Positions 1 through 6,447 of a stretch of 9,330 nucleotides of DNA are shown piece after piece. A program made the position numbers and the translations under genes. Positions within the stretch are counted from its first letter, which is position 1. Every line of letters begins with the position of its first letter. The stretch is from JAAYYM01 sp035271065 (GTDB lineage Bacteria; Bacillota; Clostridia; Lachnospirales; Lachnospiraceae). The notes under the pieces are model-generated. The model saw only the letters and a list, made by a program, of their open reading frames with translations, searched no databases and was not told the origin of the DNA. Where the stretch lies: NCBI GenBank assembly GCA_035271065.1, contig DATESB010000174.1, positions 1 to 9,330 on the forward strand, in the 5' to 3' direction.

Positions 1-1
1 C

Positions 2-787
2 ACAACAAAAGTTCTGCGACTCAATTCTACATACTATGACGGATATGCTGCCAATCATCACCTGAAGGATTTAGTAGAGACTGAAAGGGTAATACAAGAG
101 AAGTACCCCGAATATTATGACACATATGTCAGAATAGTACACTCCAATAAAACTTTATTTGGAAATATCATGGTAACGACCAAGCCTCTGTTTGATGAAT
201 ATGCGGCTTGGCTTTTTGATATCTTCTTTGAAGTGCAGAAGCGCATTGATATTGATTCCTATGATGACTATCACAAAAGAGTTTTTGGTTTTATTTCCGA
301 GATACTTCTATATGTTTGGATTACGGTCAAGGGATTGAAAGCATATGAATGTAAGGTTGGTATGCTGGGCGAAAAGAAAGAAACAATCGAAATGAAAAAG
401 CGACTTGCTGTCTATTTTCAGAATAAGGATATTGACGGGGCAAAGGACTATTTCACTGCTACTCTACAAAAGCGTCCGGATGTATTAATGGAAGCATCGG
501 ACATTTACGGAGAATTGAAGACTTCTATGCAAATTATCAGTACGTGTGACATGGAACGCAAGAAAAACGGAACATGTGTAATGGATGAGATGACAGATTT
601 TAAGGAGCTGATGAAGTATTTCGGAAGATTGAACAGTGCGGTGGAACGGTATCGAGATAATGAGCAGACAGAGGATGACAGAGAATTTTTGCAAAGGGTG
701 TCATCGGTTGCCATTGAAATCTCTGCGTTAATTTCATGCCCCGATGAAGACACAGCCACGAAAATCTGCCGCCAAATCCAGAATTAA
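2..787 (+). CDS. DUF4422-type glycosyltransferase-like protein, 5' partial
   Basis: The reading frame is open from the left edge (position 2) to TAA at 785-787, so these are the last 261 residues of a longer protein. An internal ATG at 170 is not a credible start, because conserved sequence continues upstream of it. The segments EKYPEYYDTYVRIV, KPLFDEYAAWLFDIFFEVQKRIDI and KRVFGFISEILLYVW (window residues 34-106) match the pattern I know from the C-terminal half of DUF4422 proteins, which occur in capsule and exopolysaccharide clusters and are thought to be glycosyltransferases. After about residue 126 comes a charged, mainly helical tail of about 135 residues that I do not recognise and that is longer than the usual end of this domain. 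The catalytic N-terminal half lies outside the window. No terminator separates it from the next gene, but a likely promoter overlaps its stop codon. The family call is fairly confident; the acceptor and the polysaccharide are unknown. Confidence 0.7.
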   Translation, partial: TTKVLRLNSTYYDGYAANHHLKDLVETERVIQEKYPEYYDTYVRIVHSNKTLFGNIMVTTKPLFDEYAAWLFDIFFEVQKRIDIDSYDDYHKRVFGFISEILLYVWITVKGLKAYECKVGMLGEKKETIEMKKRLAVYFQNKDIDGAKDYFTATLQKRPDVLMEASDIYGELKTSMQIISTCDMERKKNGTCVMDEMTDFKELMKYFGRLNSAVERYRDNEQTEDDREFLQRVSSVAIEISALISCPDEDTATKICRQIQN

Positions 788-813
788 CATAGGAATTGTC
801 TACAATTTATGAT
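784..813 (+). promoter_or_regulatory. Putative sigma-A promoter for the moa operon
   Basis: A TTAACA box (784-789) is followed by an 18-base spacer and TATGAT (808-813). Each hexamer matches the sigma-A consensus at five of six positions. The -35 box overlaps the stop codon of the preceding gene. Transcription would begin near 819-821, at the 5' arm of the leader hairpin. The call rests only on spacing and consensus match. Confidence 0.4.
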
Positions 814-880
814 AAAATCAGGGGAGAGTTCTCGTTGCAAAGCAATGAGATACCCCTGATCATAAAATCAGGGGAGAGTT
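812..880 (+). repeat. Pair of 19-base direct repeats
   Basis: The 19-base sequence ATAAAATCAGGGGAGAGTT occurs at 812-830 and again, identically, at 862-880, exactly 50 bases apart. The flanking bases nearly match as well (AT before position 811 or 861). The second copy ends four bases before the Shine-Dalgarno sequence of moaC. The intervening segment contains the inverse complement of the repeat core, so the repeats are also arms of alternative hairpins. Two copies with one 31-base spacer are far too few to call a CRISPR array. Confidence 0.85.
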
Positions 881-890
881 TTACAGGAGG
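817..890 (+). promoter_or_regulatory. Leader with two mutually exclusive hairpins before moaC
   Basis: The segment CCCCTGAT (853-860) can pair perfectly with ATCAGGGG at 817-824 or with the identical ATCAGGGG at 867-874. The first pairing encloses an inner stem, CTCGTTGC (831-838) with GCAATGAG (842-849), with one G-U pair and an AAA loop. The second pairing makes an 8-bp hairpin with a six-base loop (CATAAA), ending ten bases before the AGGAGG ribosome binding site (885-890). This is the geometry of a conformational switch controlling moaC translation or early transcription. I do not recognise it as the Moco riboswitch, which is longer. A regulatory role is inference. Confidence 0.4.
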
Positions 891-898
891 CGATAGTT

Positions 899-1384
899 AT
901 GGGTGAATTCACACATTTTGATCAAGCGGGAAATGCAATCATGGTAGATGTGTCAGAAAAGACAGCTACGAACCGAACAGCAATTGCCGAAGGCTCCATA
1001 CAAGTAAGCAGGGAAGTATTAGAAGCTGTCAAGATGCAGACGGTCAAAAAGGGTGATGTACTTTCCGTAGCGCGTGTAGCAGGAATTATGGCTGTGAAGC
1101 AAACGGACAAGCTGATACCGTTATGCCATTCATTGCCGATTGATACCTGTAGCATTGAATTCTTCATAAATGACGACATAGACGAGAGGATGCCGGAAAT
1201 AAAAGCACAGTGTACGGTTAAGACGTTTGGTAAGACAGGTGTGGAAATGGAAGCAATGACAGGTGTGTCAGTTTCCTTGCTGACCATTTATGATATGTGT
1301 AAAGCGATAGACAAGAGAATGACGATTGGCCAGATACATTTGGTCAAGAAGACCGGCGGAAAGAGCGGCGACTTTTATGCTTGA
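899..1384 (+). CDS. moaC: Cyclic pyranopterin monophosphate synthase MoaC
   Basis: This 161-residue protein has the length expected for MoaC. It carries the family signatures LIPLCHSLP (72-80), GVEMEAMTGV (114-123), TIYDMCKAID (129-138) and KKTGGKSG (150-157). Asp132 and Lys135 correspond to the catalytic Asp/Lys pair known from the E. coli enzyme. MoaC acts in the cytoplasm on 3',8-cyclo-7,8-dihydro-GTP, the product of MoaA, and converts it to cyclic pyranopterin monophosphate, the first stable molybdenum-cofactor intermediate. The ATG at 899 has an ideal AGGAGG (885-890) eight bases upstream. It is the first gene of the moa cluster, and its last eight bases overlap the start of moaA, which fits translational coupling of the two enzymes. 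Its expression may be governed by the hairpin leader just upstream. Nothing in the sequence looks defective. Confidence 0.97.
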   Translation: MGEFTHFDQAGNAIMVDVSEKTATNRTAIAEGSIQVSREVLEAVKMQTVKKGDVLSVARVAGIMAVKQTDKLIPLCHSLPIDTCSIEFFINDDIDERMPEIKAQCTVKTFGKTGVEMEAMTGVSVSLLTIYDMCKAIDKRMTIGQIHLVKKTGGKSGDFYA

Positions 1385-2372
1385 TGCAAGAGGCAGAAAT
1401 ATAGATTATGTGAGAATTTCGGTAACAGACCGATGTAATTTGCGCTGTGTATATTGTATGCCGGAAGAGGGTATTTGCATGGCGAGGCATGAAGATATCC
1501 TGACTTATGATGAAATCAGGCGTTTGTGCAGGATTTTTGTTTCATTAGGGATTAAGCATGTGAAGTTAACCGGCGGTGAACCACTGGTTAGGCGAAATGT
1601 GACTGAGTTAGTGAGAAACTTAAAAGAGTTGTCCGGTATTGAAACGGTAACACTGACTACAAATGGTTTACTTTTGGAAGCAATGGCAGAAGAATTGGTG
1701 CAGAGTGGGATTGACGGCGTCAATGTCAGTTTGGGTACCTTAAATGAAGAAGCATATACACGTATGACAAGAGTCAATGCTTTGTCAGCTGTACAAGGGG
1801 GAATTGACAAGATATTATCTTACGGGATTCCTGTAAAGATCAATTGTGTCACAATTAAGCCTCAAAATTCGGATGGTGAAGAGCGCAAGGCAGCGTTATT
1901 GCAGATTGCTAAATTGGCTAAAAATCGGAAGTTGGATATCCGTTTTATAGAACTGATGCCTATTGGATTAGGAAAAGATTATGATTTTATCAGAGAAGAA
2001 GAAATAAAGGGATTGCTTACAGAGCAATTTGGTATGTTACAGCCGTGTGGGGAACGATTGGGAAGTGGACCAAGTCATTACTATTCATTGGAAGGGTTTT
2101 GCGGACGAATCGGATTTATCAGTGCAATGAGTCACCGGTTTTGTGAGACTTGTAACCGAATTCGCTTAACGGCGAAAGGCTATTTAAAGACGTGCTTGCA
2201 ATATCATATAGGAGTTGATGTGAGAGCGTTACTTCGTGACCAAACGATAGAGGATGATGAGGTTGCGAAAGTAATTAGGCAGGCAATCAATGAGAAGCCG
2301 GAAGGCCACCATTTTTCAGAAAGTGGTATTCGTAACGAGGAGCGTGACTGTATGTCACAAATCGGTGGATGA
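1377..2372 (+). CDS. moaA: GTP 3',8-cyclase MoaA (radical SAM)
   Basis: This 331-residue radical-SAM enzyme converts GTP to 3',8-cyclo-7,8-dihydro-GTP, the first step of molybdenum-cofactor synthesis. I chose ATG 1377 because the protein then opens MLDARGRNIDYVRIS, the usual MoaA N-terminus; a start at 1326 would add 17 residues inside moaC. The N-terminal cluster ligands are in CNLRCVYC (Cys20, Cys24, Cys27) and the SAM-binding segment is LTGGEPLVR (64-72). The C-terminal GTP-side [4Fe-4S] cluster is held by Cys256, Cys259 and Cys273, with the arginines of NRIRLT between them. The protein ends in the Gly-Gly tail (MSQIGG) known to be needed for MoaA activity. One oddity is NVSLGTLN (115-122), where most MoaA proteins have SLD: Asp is replaced by Gly120. 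The Shine-Dalgarno sequence is weak, so translation probably depends on coupling to moaC. Confidence 0.96.
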   Translation: MLDARGRNIDYVRISVTDRCNLRCVYCMPEEGICMARHEDILTYDEIRRLCRIFVSLGIKHVKLTGGEPLVRRNVTELVRNLKELSGIETVTLTTNGLLLEAMAEELVQSGIDGVNVSLGTLNEEAYTRMTRVNALSAVQGGIDKILSYGIPVKINCVTIKPQNSDGEERKAALLQIAKLAKNRKLDIRFIELMPIGLGKDYDFIREEEIKGLLTEQFGMLQPCGERLGSGPSHYYSLEGFCGRIGFISAMSHRFCETCNRIRLTAKGYLKTCLQYHIGVDVRALLRDQTIEDDEVAKVIRQAINEKPEGHHFSESGIRNEERDCMSQIGG

Positions 2373-2405
2373 GAATATTGTTAACAGGAAGACGACGGTG
2401 AAAAA

Positions 2406-2918
2406 ATGACAACGGGAAAAAGTGTATCGAGAAAGACAGCGGCAATTATCACAGCAAGTGACCGAGGATACAATGGTACACGCGAGGATATTAGCGGACA
2501 AACTGTCAGAGATATTCTTGAACAGAATGATTATGAGGTTATTGCACAGGTGATATTGCCTGATGAGAGAGATCAATTGAGTGACCAAATGAAACAATTT
2601 GCGGATCAGAATCAGGTAAATCTGATTGTTACAACAGGCGGTACCGGATTTGCAAAGCGTGACTGCACGCCGGAGGCAACACTTGCGGTGATTGAAAGAG
2701 CTGTTCCGGGAATACCGGAAGCAATGAGAGCATACAGTATGCAGATTACAAAGCGAGCAATGCTGTCACGTGGTGTTGCAGGTATTCGAGGTGAAACGTT
2801 AATTGTGAATTTGCCGGGCAGCCCAAAGGCAGTGCAAGAATGTTTGGAATATATCATACCGGAACTGGCACACGGAATTGAAATTCTAATAGGTACAACC
2901 GGAGAATGCGCGAGGTAA
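2406..2918 (+). CDS. mogA: MogA/MoaB-family molybdopterin adenylyltransferase
   Basis: This 170-residue protein of the MoCF-binding fold would activate molybdopterin by adenylylation before molybdate insertion by MoeA. Family signatures are ITASDRG..G.R.DISG (15-31), the substrate loop TTGGTG (76-81), RDCTPEA (85-91) with the acidic residue at 86, PGIPEAMR (101-108) and LPGSPKAVQE (136-145). Its length is typical of a single-domain member; in some clostridia this domain is fused to MoaC or MOSC domains, but here it stands alone. Whether it corresponds to MogA or MoaB cannot be settled by eye, so the symbol is the functional guess. ATG 2406 is the only in-frame start after a stop at 2382. The AGGAAG at 2386-2391 is rather far upstream (14 bases). 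It sits 33 bases after moaA and 9 bases before the MOSC gene, in one apparent operon. Confidence 0.9.
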   Translation: MTTGKSVSRKTAAIITASDRGYNGTREDISGQTVRDILEQNDYEVIAQVILPDERDQLSDQMKQFADQNQVNLIVTTGGTGFAKRDCTPEATLAVIERAVPGIPEAMRAYSMQITKRAMLSRGVAGIRGETLIVNLPGSPKAVQECLEYIIPELAHGIEILIGTTGECAR

Positions 2919-2927
2919 GAGAACGTT

Positions 2928-3398
2928 ATGGCAATCATTAAGGCGGTTTGTATCAGTAGAGAAAAAGGTACGCCAAAACAGAATATTCAAACGTGCGAAC
3001 TAATTACCGACTATGGGCTGAAAGACGATGCACATGCAGGTAATTGGCATAGGCAGGTGAGTCTGCTTTCCTATGAAAAGATTGAGGAATTCAAACAAAA
3101 AGGTGCAATTATTGAAGATGGAGCCTTTGGAGAAAATCTGATTGTGGAAGGATTTGATTTGAAGGAGTTGCCGATAGGAACACAATTTGTATGTAATGAT
3201 GTCATATTGGAACTAACTCAAATCGGGAAAGAATGCCATAACGGATGTGTTATTCGACAGACAATGGGTGATTGCATTATGCCGCGTGAAGGCGTATTTG
3301 CCAGAGTTATCCAAGGCGGAACTGTTTCAGTTGGAGACAGCATTCAAATAATGAATCAGGAAAAAAGTGCTGATATCCTTACAAAAGATGTGAAATAG
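2928..3398 (+). CDS. Stand-alone MOSC-domain protein
   Basis: This 156-residue protein is essentially one MOSC (molybdenum cofactor sulfurase C-terminal) domain. The recognisable segments are GLKDDAHAGNWHRQVSLL (30-47), GAFGENLIVEG (65-75), IGKECHNGC (99-107) and DCIMPREGVFARVI (115-128). Cys103, Cys107 and Cys116 are candidates for the conserved sulfur-handling cysteine of the family. MOSC domains are predicted sulfur carriers that deliver sulfane sulfur to molybdenum or related metal-sulfur cofactors. As the last gene of moaC-moaA-mogA-MOSC, it probably acts in cofactor maturation, and its exact substrate is not known. The first 25 or so residues (IIKAVCISREKGTPK) are the usual lead-in seen in clostridial copies. 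No terminator is visible after it; a new promoter starts 11 bases beyond the stop codon, so some read-through into the next unit is possible. Confidence 0.9.
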   Translation: MAIIKAVCISREKGTPKQNIQTCELITDYGLKDDAHAGNWHRQVSLLSYEKIEEFKQKGAIIEDGAFGENLIVEGFDLKELPIGTQFVCNDVILELTQIGKECHNGCVIRQTMGDCIMPREGVFARVIQGGTVSVGDSIQIMNQEKSADILTKDVK

Positions 3399-3408
3399 AC
3401 AGCGATGA

Positions 3409-3437
3409 TTGAAAGATGATATAAAAAACGCTATAAT
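3409..3437 (+). promoter_or_regulatory. Sigma-A-type promoter of the envelope/murein unit
   Basis: TTGAAA (3409-3414) and a perfect TATAAT (3432-3437) are separated by exactly 17 bases. This is the best promoter match I found in the window. Transcription would start near 3444, giving a leader of about 39 bases that is poor in G and shows no hairpin. It ends in an AGAGGA ribosome binding site (3472-3477) before ATG 3483. Confidence 0.75.
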
Positions 3438-3482
3438 GAGTGAGTTACAAATATCCAACAACCTAACAACAAGAGGACTCAA

Positions 3483-5144
3483 ATGAGAGAAAAGTTTAGA
3501 TTCAGTCAGGAACAAATCATAGCCGGTGTCATTTTTCTAATCACGATACTGATTGCATGTAGTCCGTTATTTACGGAGAACTGCATTAACGGTCACGATA
3601 TCGAGTATCATTTATTGCGCATTGAAAGTCTCAAAGAAGGCATTTTAATGGGCAAGCCATTCCTAAAAGTGAATGTTTTGTTTCTGGGAGGAGCAGGTTA
3701 TGCCAGCTCTATGTTCTATTCGGATTTTCTGTTATACTTTCCGGCATTGCTTAGGGTATGCGGTGTGGGTATCAATGCAAGTTATCACTTGTTTGTTGCG
3801 TTATGTTTTATCCTATGTTATGCAGCAGCATTTTATTGCACCAAACAAATTACAAAGAGTAGTTATGCGGGAACAATCGCTGCAGTTGTCATGACACTTT
3901 GCCAATACCACATTGATGATGTGTATACAAGGAGTGCGGTAGGGGAATACACAGCATTTATCTTTATTCCGTTTGTTATTTATGGACTTTATGATATCTT
4001 ATTTGAGAATATGAAGAAACCGTGGGTATTTGCCCTTGGATTTGCAGGTGTTTTGTTATGCCACACGACTTCTTTGGTGATGTGTGTCATTCTGTGTTTT
4101 GTAGCATTTCTGATTAGATTTAAGACATTTCTTAGAAATCCAAAATTACTGTTACGCGTGGCACTAACGACACTTTTTACCATGCTTATTACCATATCTT
4201 ATTGGCTGCCTATGTTGGAGCAGTTAGTGACAACTACTTTCTTTGTAGATACAGCATGGATTATGCCTGTAGATGCGATGCAGGAGGTACAAACGGTACT
4301 CTCTCCGGTATTTCCGGCAATCGGTATTGCCCTTCTTCTGGTTAATCTGCCGCGTGTCTTCATCAAAAAGACAGAGGAAAATAAAGAGTTACGTCTGTTT
4401 GCTGATTTACTGATGCTTGCCGGTGCTTGCTTTGCGATTTTGGCAACCAGAATCATTCCGTGGGAGCGTATCGGAGCATATATTAGTTTTGTCCAATTTC
4501 CATGGAGATTTTACATCTTGGCTTCAGTTTGTCTGGCAACGAGCGGAGCGATTGTGTTGCATCTTTATTTTGCAGAAGGCAAGGTGAGGGAATATGTTCT
4601 CTTAGCAGTATTGGGATTGATGTGTGTCAGTGCTGTTAACAATCTGGCGAGAACAGAGGAGGGATATTACTCCTATTCGGATGATTATTTTGAACATGTG
4701 CCGTTTACGGCAAATATTATAGCCGGTGAGTGGCTGCCTGAGACGGTGACGGATACCAAGGCTTTTATGGAGCAGGTAAATAGTGCCAAGGATGACAAGG
4801 GAGAAGAGGTTTCCTTTACGCGTGTGAAGAATACGATTGAGATAGAGTCAATCCCTGACAGCGAATATATAGATGTGCCGCTTCTGTATTACAAAGGCTA
4901 TGGCGCATCCTTAATGAATGGCGACGGCAGCAGGACAAACCTTACGGTAACCGATGAGGGCGAAAATGGCTTCTGTCGTGTATATCTAAGTGATGCTCAA
5001 CAAGGAAAACTAGTGGTAAGTTATGTGGGAACAACAATACAAAAAATATCCTATGTTGTAACAATTTTGACAGCATGTGGATTGATTGCGTTTTATTTAT
5101 ATCAGAGAAGAAAGCACAGGAGGAATGGGCTTGAAGTTAACTAA
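3483..5144 (+). CDS. Multi-pass PTPS-related (GT-C-like) membrane protein
   Basis: This is a 553-residue integral membrane protein with about a dozen hydrophobic segments, beginning at residues 10-29 and ending with a lone helix at 523-540 followed by a basic tail (QRRKHRR). The first outside loop contains GHDIEYHLLRIESLKEGI (37-54), with Asp39 in the place of the acidic residue typical of GT-C glycosyltransferase loops. DDVYTRSAVGEYTAF (145-159) is a second motif I associate with the '6-pyruvoyl-tetrahydropterin synthase-related' membrane family. Despite that name, the family has no pterin chemistry that I can see and resembles YfhO and other GT-C proteins. Residues 390-520 form an extracytoplasmic soluble domain including GEWLPETVT (415-423). 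It starts the transcription unit that also encodes the GH9-like lipoprotein, Ddl and MurF, which suggests transfer of sugars to a wall or envelope polymer. The substrate is unknown. Confidence 0.75.
   Translation: MREKFRFSQEQIIAGVIFLITILIACSPLFTENCINGHDIEYHLLRIESLKEGILMGKPFLKVNVLFLGGAGYASSMFYSDFLLYFPALLRVCGVGINASYHLFVALCFILCYAAAFYCTKQITKSSYAGTIAAVVMTLCQYHIDDVYTRSAVGEYTAFIFIPFVIYGLYDILFENMKKPWVFALGFAGVLLCHTTSLVMCVILCFVAFLIRFKTFLRNPKLLLRVALTTLFTMLITISYWLPMLEQLVTTTFFVDTAWIMPVDAMQEVQTVLSPVFPAIGIALLLVNLPRVFIKKTEENKELRLFADLLMLAGACFAILATRIIPWERIGAYISFVQFPWRFYILASVCLATSGAIVLHLYFAEGKVREYVLLAVLGLMCVSAVNNLARTEEGYYSYSDDYFEHVPFTANIIAGEWLPETVTDTKAFMEQVNSAKDDKGEEVSFTRVKNTIEIESIPDSEYIDVPLLYYKGYGASLMNGDGSRTNLTVTDEGENGFCRVYLSDAQQGKLVVSYVGTTIQKISYVVTILTACGLIAFYLYQRRKHRRNGLEVN
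5118..5123 (+). promoter_or_regulatory. Ribosome binding site favouring a TTG start
   Basis: A perfect AGGAGG lies only one base before ATG 5125 but seven bases before the in-frame TTG at 5131. The normal spacing is five to nine bases, so TTG 5131 is the better start for the GH9-like gene. The site lies inside the end of the preceding membrane-protein gene. Confidence 0.6.
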
Positions 5145-6447
5145 ATCAACAGTGCTGATTTTGGGAATATTATCCGTTACCTCGGTTGGGTTCATGGGGT
5201 GCAACGGCCAGGGTATATCGTTGTCAACATCGGATACAGCATCAGATAATACCACAGATGCATCGGAAACAGTGTCTGCCAATGCGGAAGCATCAGAAAA
5301 CACAGGAAATCTTCTGGTCAATGAAATCGGATATGAGAGTTCAGCAAGAAAGCTCGTTATTATACGTAATAATCAGACAGACCATATATTTGAAGTAGTA
5401 GATGCCGATAGTGGACTGGTTAAACTGACAGGAACGATATTAGAAAATGAATACAACGAAAAATCAGAGGAGTATACAGCCTACGGTGATTTTTCTAAAG
5501 TGAAGGATGCAGGCTCCTACTATATCAAAGTCGGTAATACAATATCGGATACTTTTTTGATTTCCGAGACAATCTATCAGGATATGGACAATAAGCAAAA
5601 AGATTTTCTGCAAAACAGTACGACAGGGATTGGACAGGATGACCGGGCATTTATGATTGCGGATGATGTATTGGCATATACATATTATCCGGAATTGTTT
5701 GATGAAACAGCAAATGGAGAGCAGGGCGAGTCTGAACAGGTGCCTGTGATATTGCAGAAAGCCAAGAAAGAAACAGAGCATATTCTGGAAGAAAAAGAAC
5801 TGTCGCTTGTTTCAGTAGCGGCATTGACTATGTTTGCGGGAGAATATGCCTCATTTGATGCAAGTTACAGTAAAGAGTGCTTAGACGCTGCAATCGCCGG
5901 TTTTAGCGAACGGGATGAAACAGAGCAGGAAGATGCTCTGTATTGGGCAGCAGCAGAGTTGTATAAAGAAACCGGTAGTAAGGAATATCAGACGGTGTTG
6001 AATACTATTTTTGAGGGAGAGGTACCAATTGGTTTTGGCAGAGGTGCCGTTGGTTATTATGGTACTTTGGCATATTTGACAACGACTTATAAAACGGATG
6101 TAGATACTTGCACGAAACTGATGGATCAGCTATTTGATGATGCAATTGCAATTATTGAAGATTCCAGTAAGGACGGTTATAAAGTGGCAACAGAGGACAG
6201 TTATCCCAAAGAGGATAGTACAAAGATGCTGCAAAATGCAAGATTGCTGACACTGATGAACATTATCAGTAAAAGTACGGATTATGTGCTTGGCGTAGAA
6301 AACCATTTGGATTATTTATGTGGAAGAAATCCATATCAAATCAATTATTTCAGTGAAGAGCATAAAATGTATCGAGAGGAATCCTTTTTGTTTGTTTTAA
6401 GCGGATTGATGTATTCCTACGAAAACGGAGGCGAAATAGAGCAATGA
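5131..6447 (+). CDS. Lipoprotein-like degenerate GH9 protein with cellulase Ig-like domain
   Basis: Starting at TTG 5131, the protein has 438 residues. A basic, hydrophobic N-terminus runs to FMGC (Cys24), a plausible though non-ideal lipobox. A Ser/Thr/Asp-rich linker follows (about 28-57), then a cellulase N-terminal Ig-like domain (LLVNEIGY at 61-68 to DTFLIS near 145). The rest keeps the helical pattern of glycoside hydrolase family 9: AYTYYPELF (182-190), EDALYWAAAELYKETG (267-282) and DYLCGRNPYQINYF (394-407). The GH9 catalytic-base motif (usually DAGD) is missing; the region is shortened to about 30 residues. The C-terminal catalytic-acid segment is also poorly preserved. It is therefore probably a binding or scaffold protein at the outer face of the membrane rather than a cellulase. 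It overlaps the membrane-protein gene by 14 bases and ddl by four, so it is likely co-translated with both. Confidence 0.7.
   Translation: MKLTKSTVLILGILSVTSVGFMGCNGQGISLSTSDTASDNTTDASETVSANAEASENTGNLLVNEIGYESSARKLVIIRNNQTDHIFEVVDADSGLVKLTGTILENEYNEKSEEYTAYGDFSKVKDAGSYYIKVGNTISDTFLISETIYQDMDNKQKDFLQNSTTGIGQDDRAFMIADDVLAYTYYPELFDETANGEQGESEQVPVILQKAKKETEHILEEKELSLVSVAALTMFAGEYASFDASYSKECLDAAIAGFSERDETEQEDALYWAAAELYKETGSKEYQTVLNTIFEGEVPIGFGRGAVGYYGTLAYLTTTYKTDVDTCTKLMDQLFDDAIAIIEDSSKDGYKVATEDSYPKEDSTKMLQNARLLTLMNIISKSTDYVLGVENHLDYLCGRNPYQINYFSEEHKMYREESFLFVLSGLMYSYENGGEIEQ

Noticed and set aside
812..880. Direct repeats separated by 31 bases, resembling a minimal CRISPR unit
   Set aside because: There are only two copies, the 'spacer' contains the inverse complement of the repeat, and no cas genes are present. 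A structured leader explains it better.
853..884. Intrinsic terminator after the DUF4422 gene
   Set aside because: The 8-bp hairpin is followed by AGAGTTTTACAGG, with only four T's that are not adjacent to the stem, and then a ribosome binding site. It is more likely a leader element.
788..898. Moco riboswitch (known upstream of moa genes)
   Set aside because: The whole leader is about 80 bases, shorter than that class, and I do not see its conserved elements. The dual-hairpin geometry is different.
922..1287. Minus-strand 121-codon open frame opposite moaC
   Set aside because: It is antisense to a highly conserved gene, with no domain and no convincing start signal.
1326..1376. Earlier ATG for moaA at 1326
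   Set aside because: It adds 17 residues unlike MoaA and lies wholly inside moaC. The family N-terminus starts at ATG 1377.
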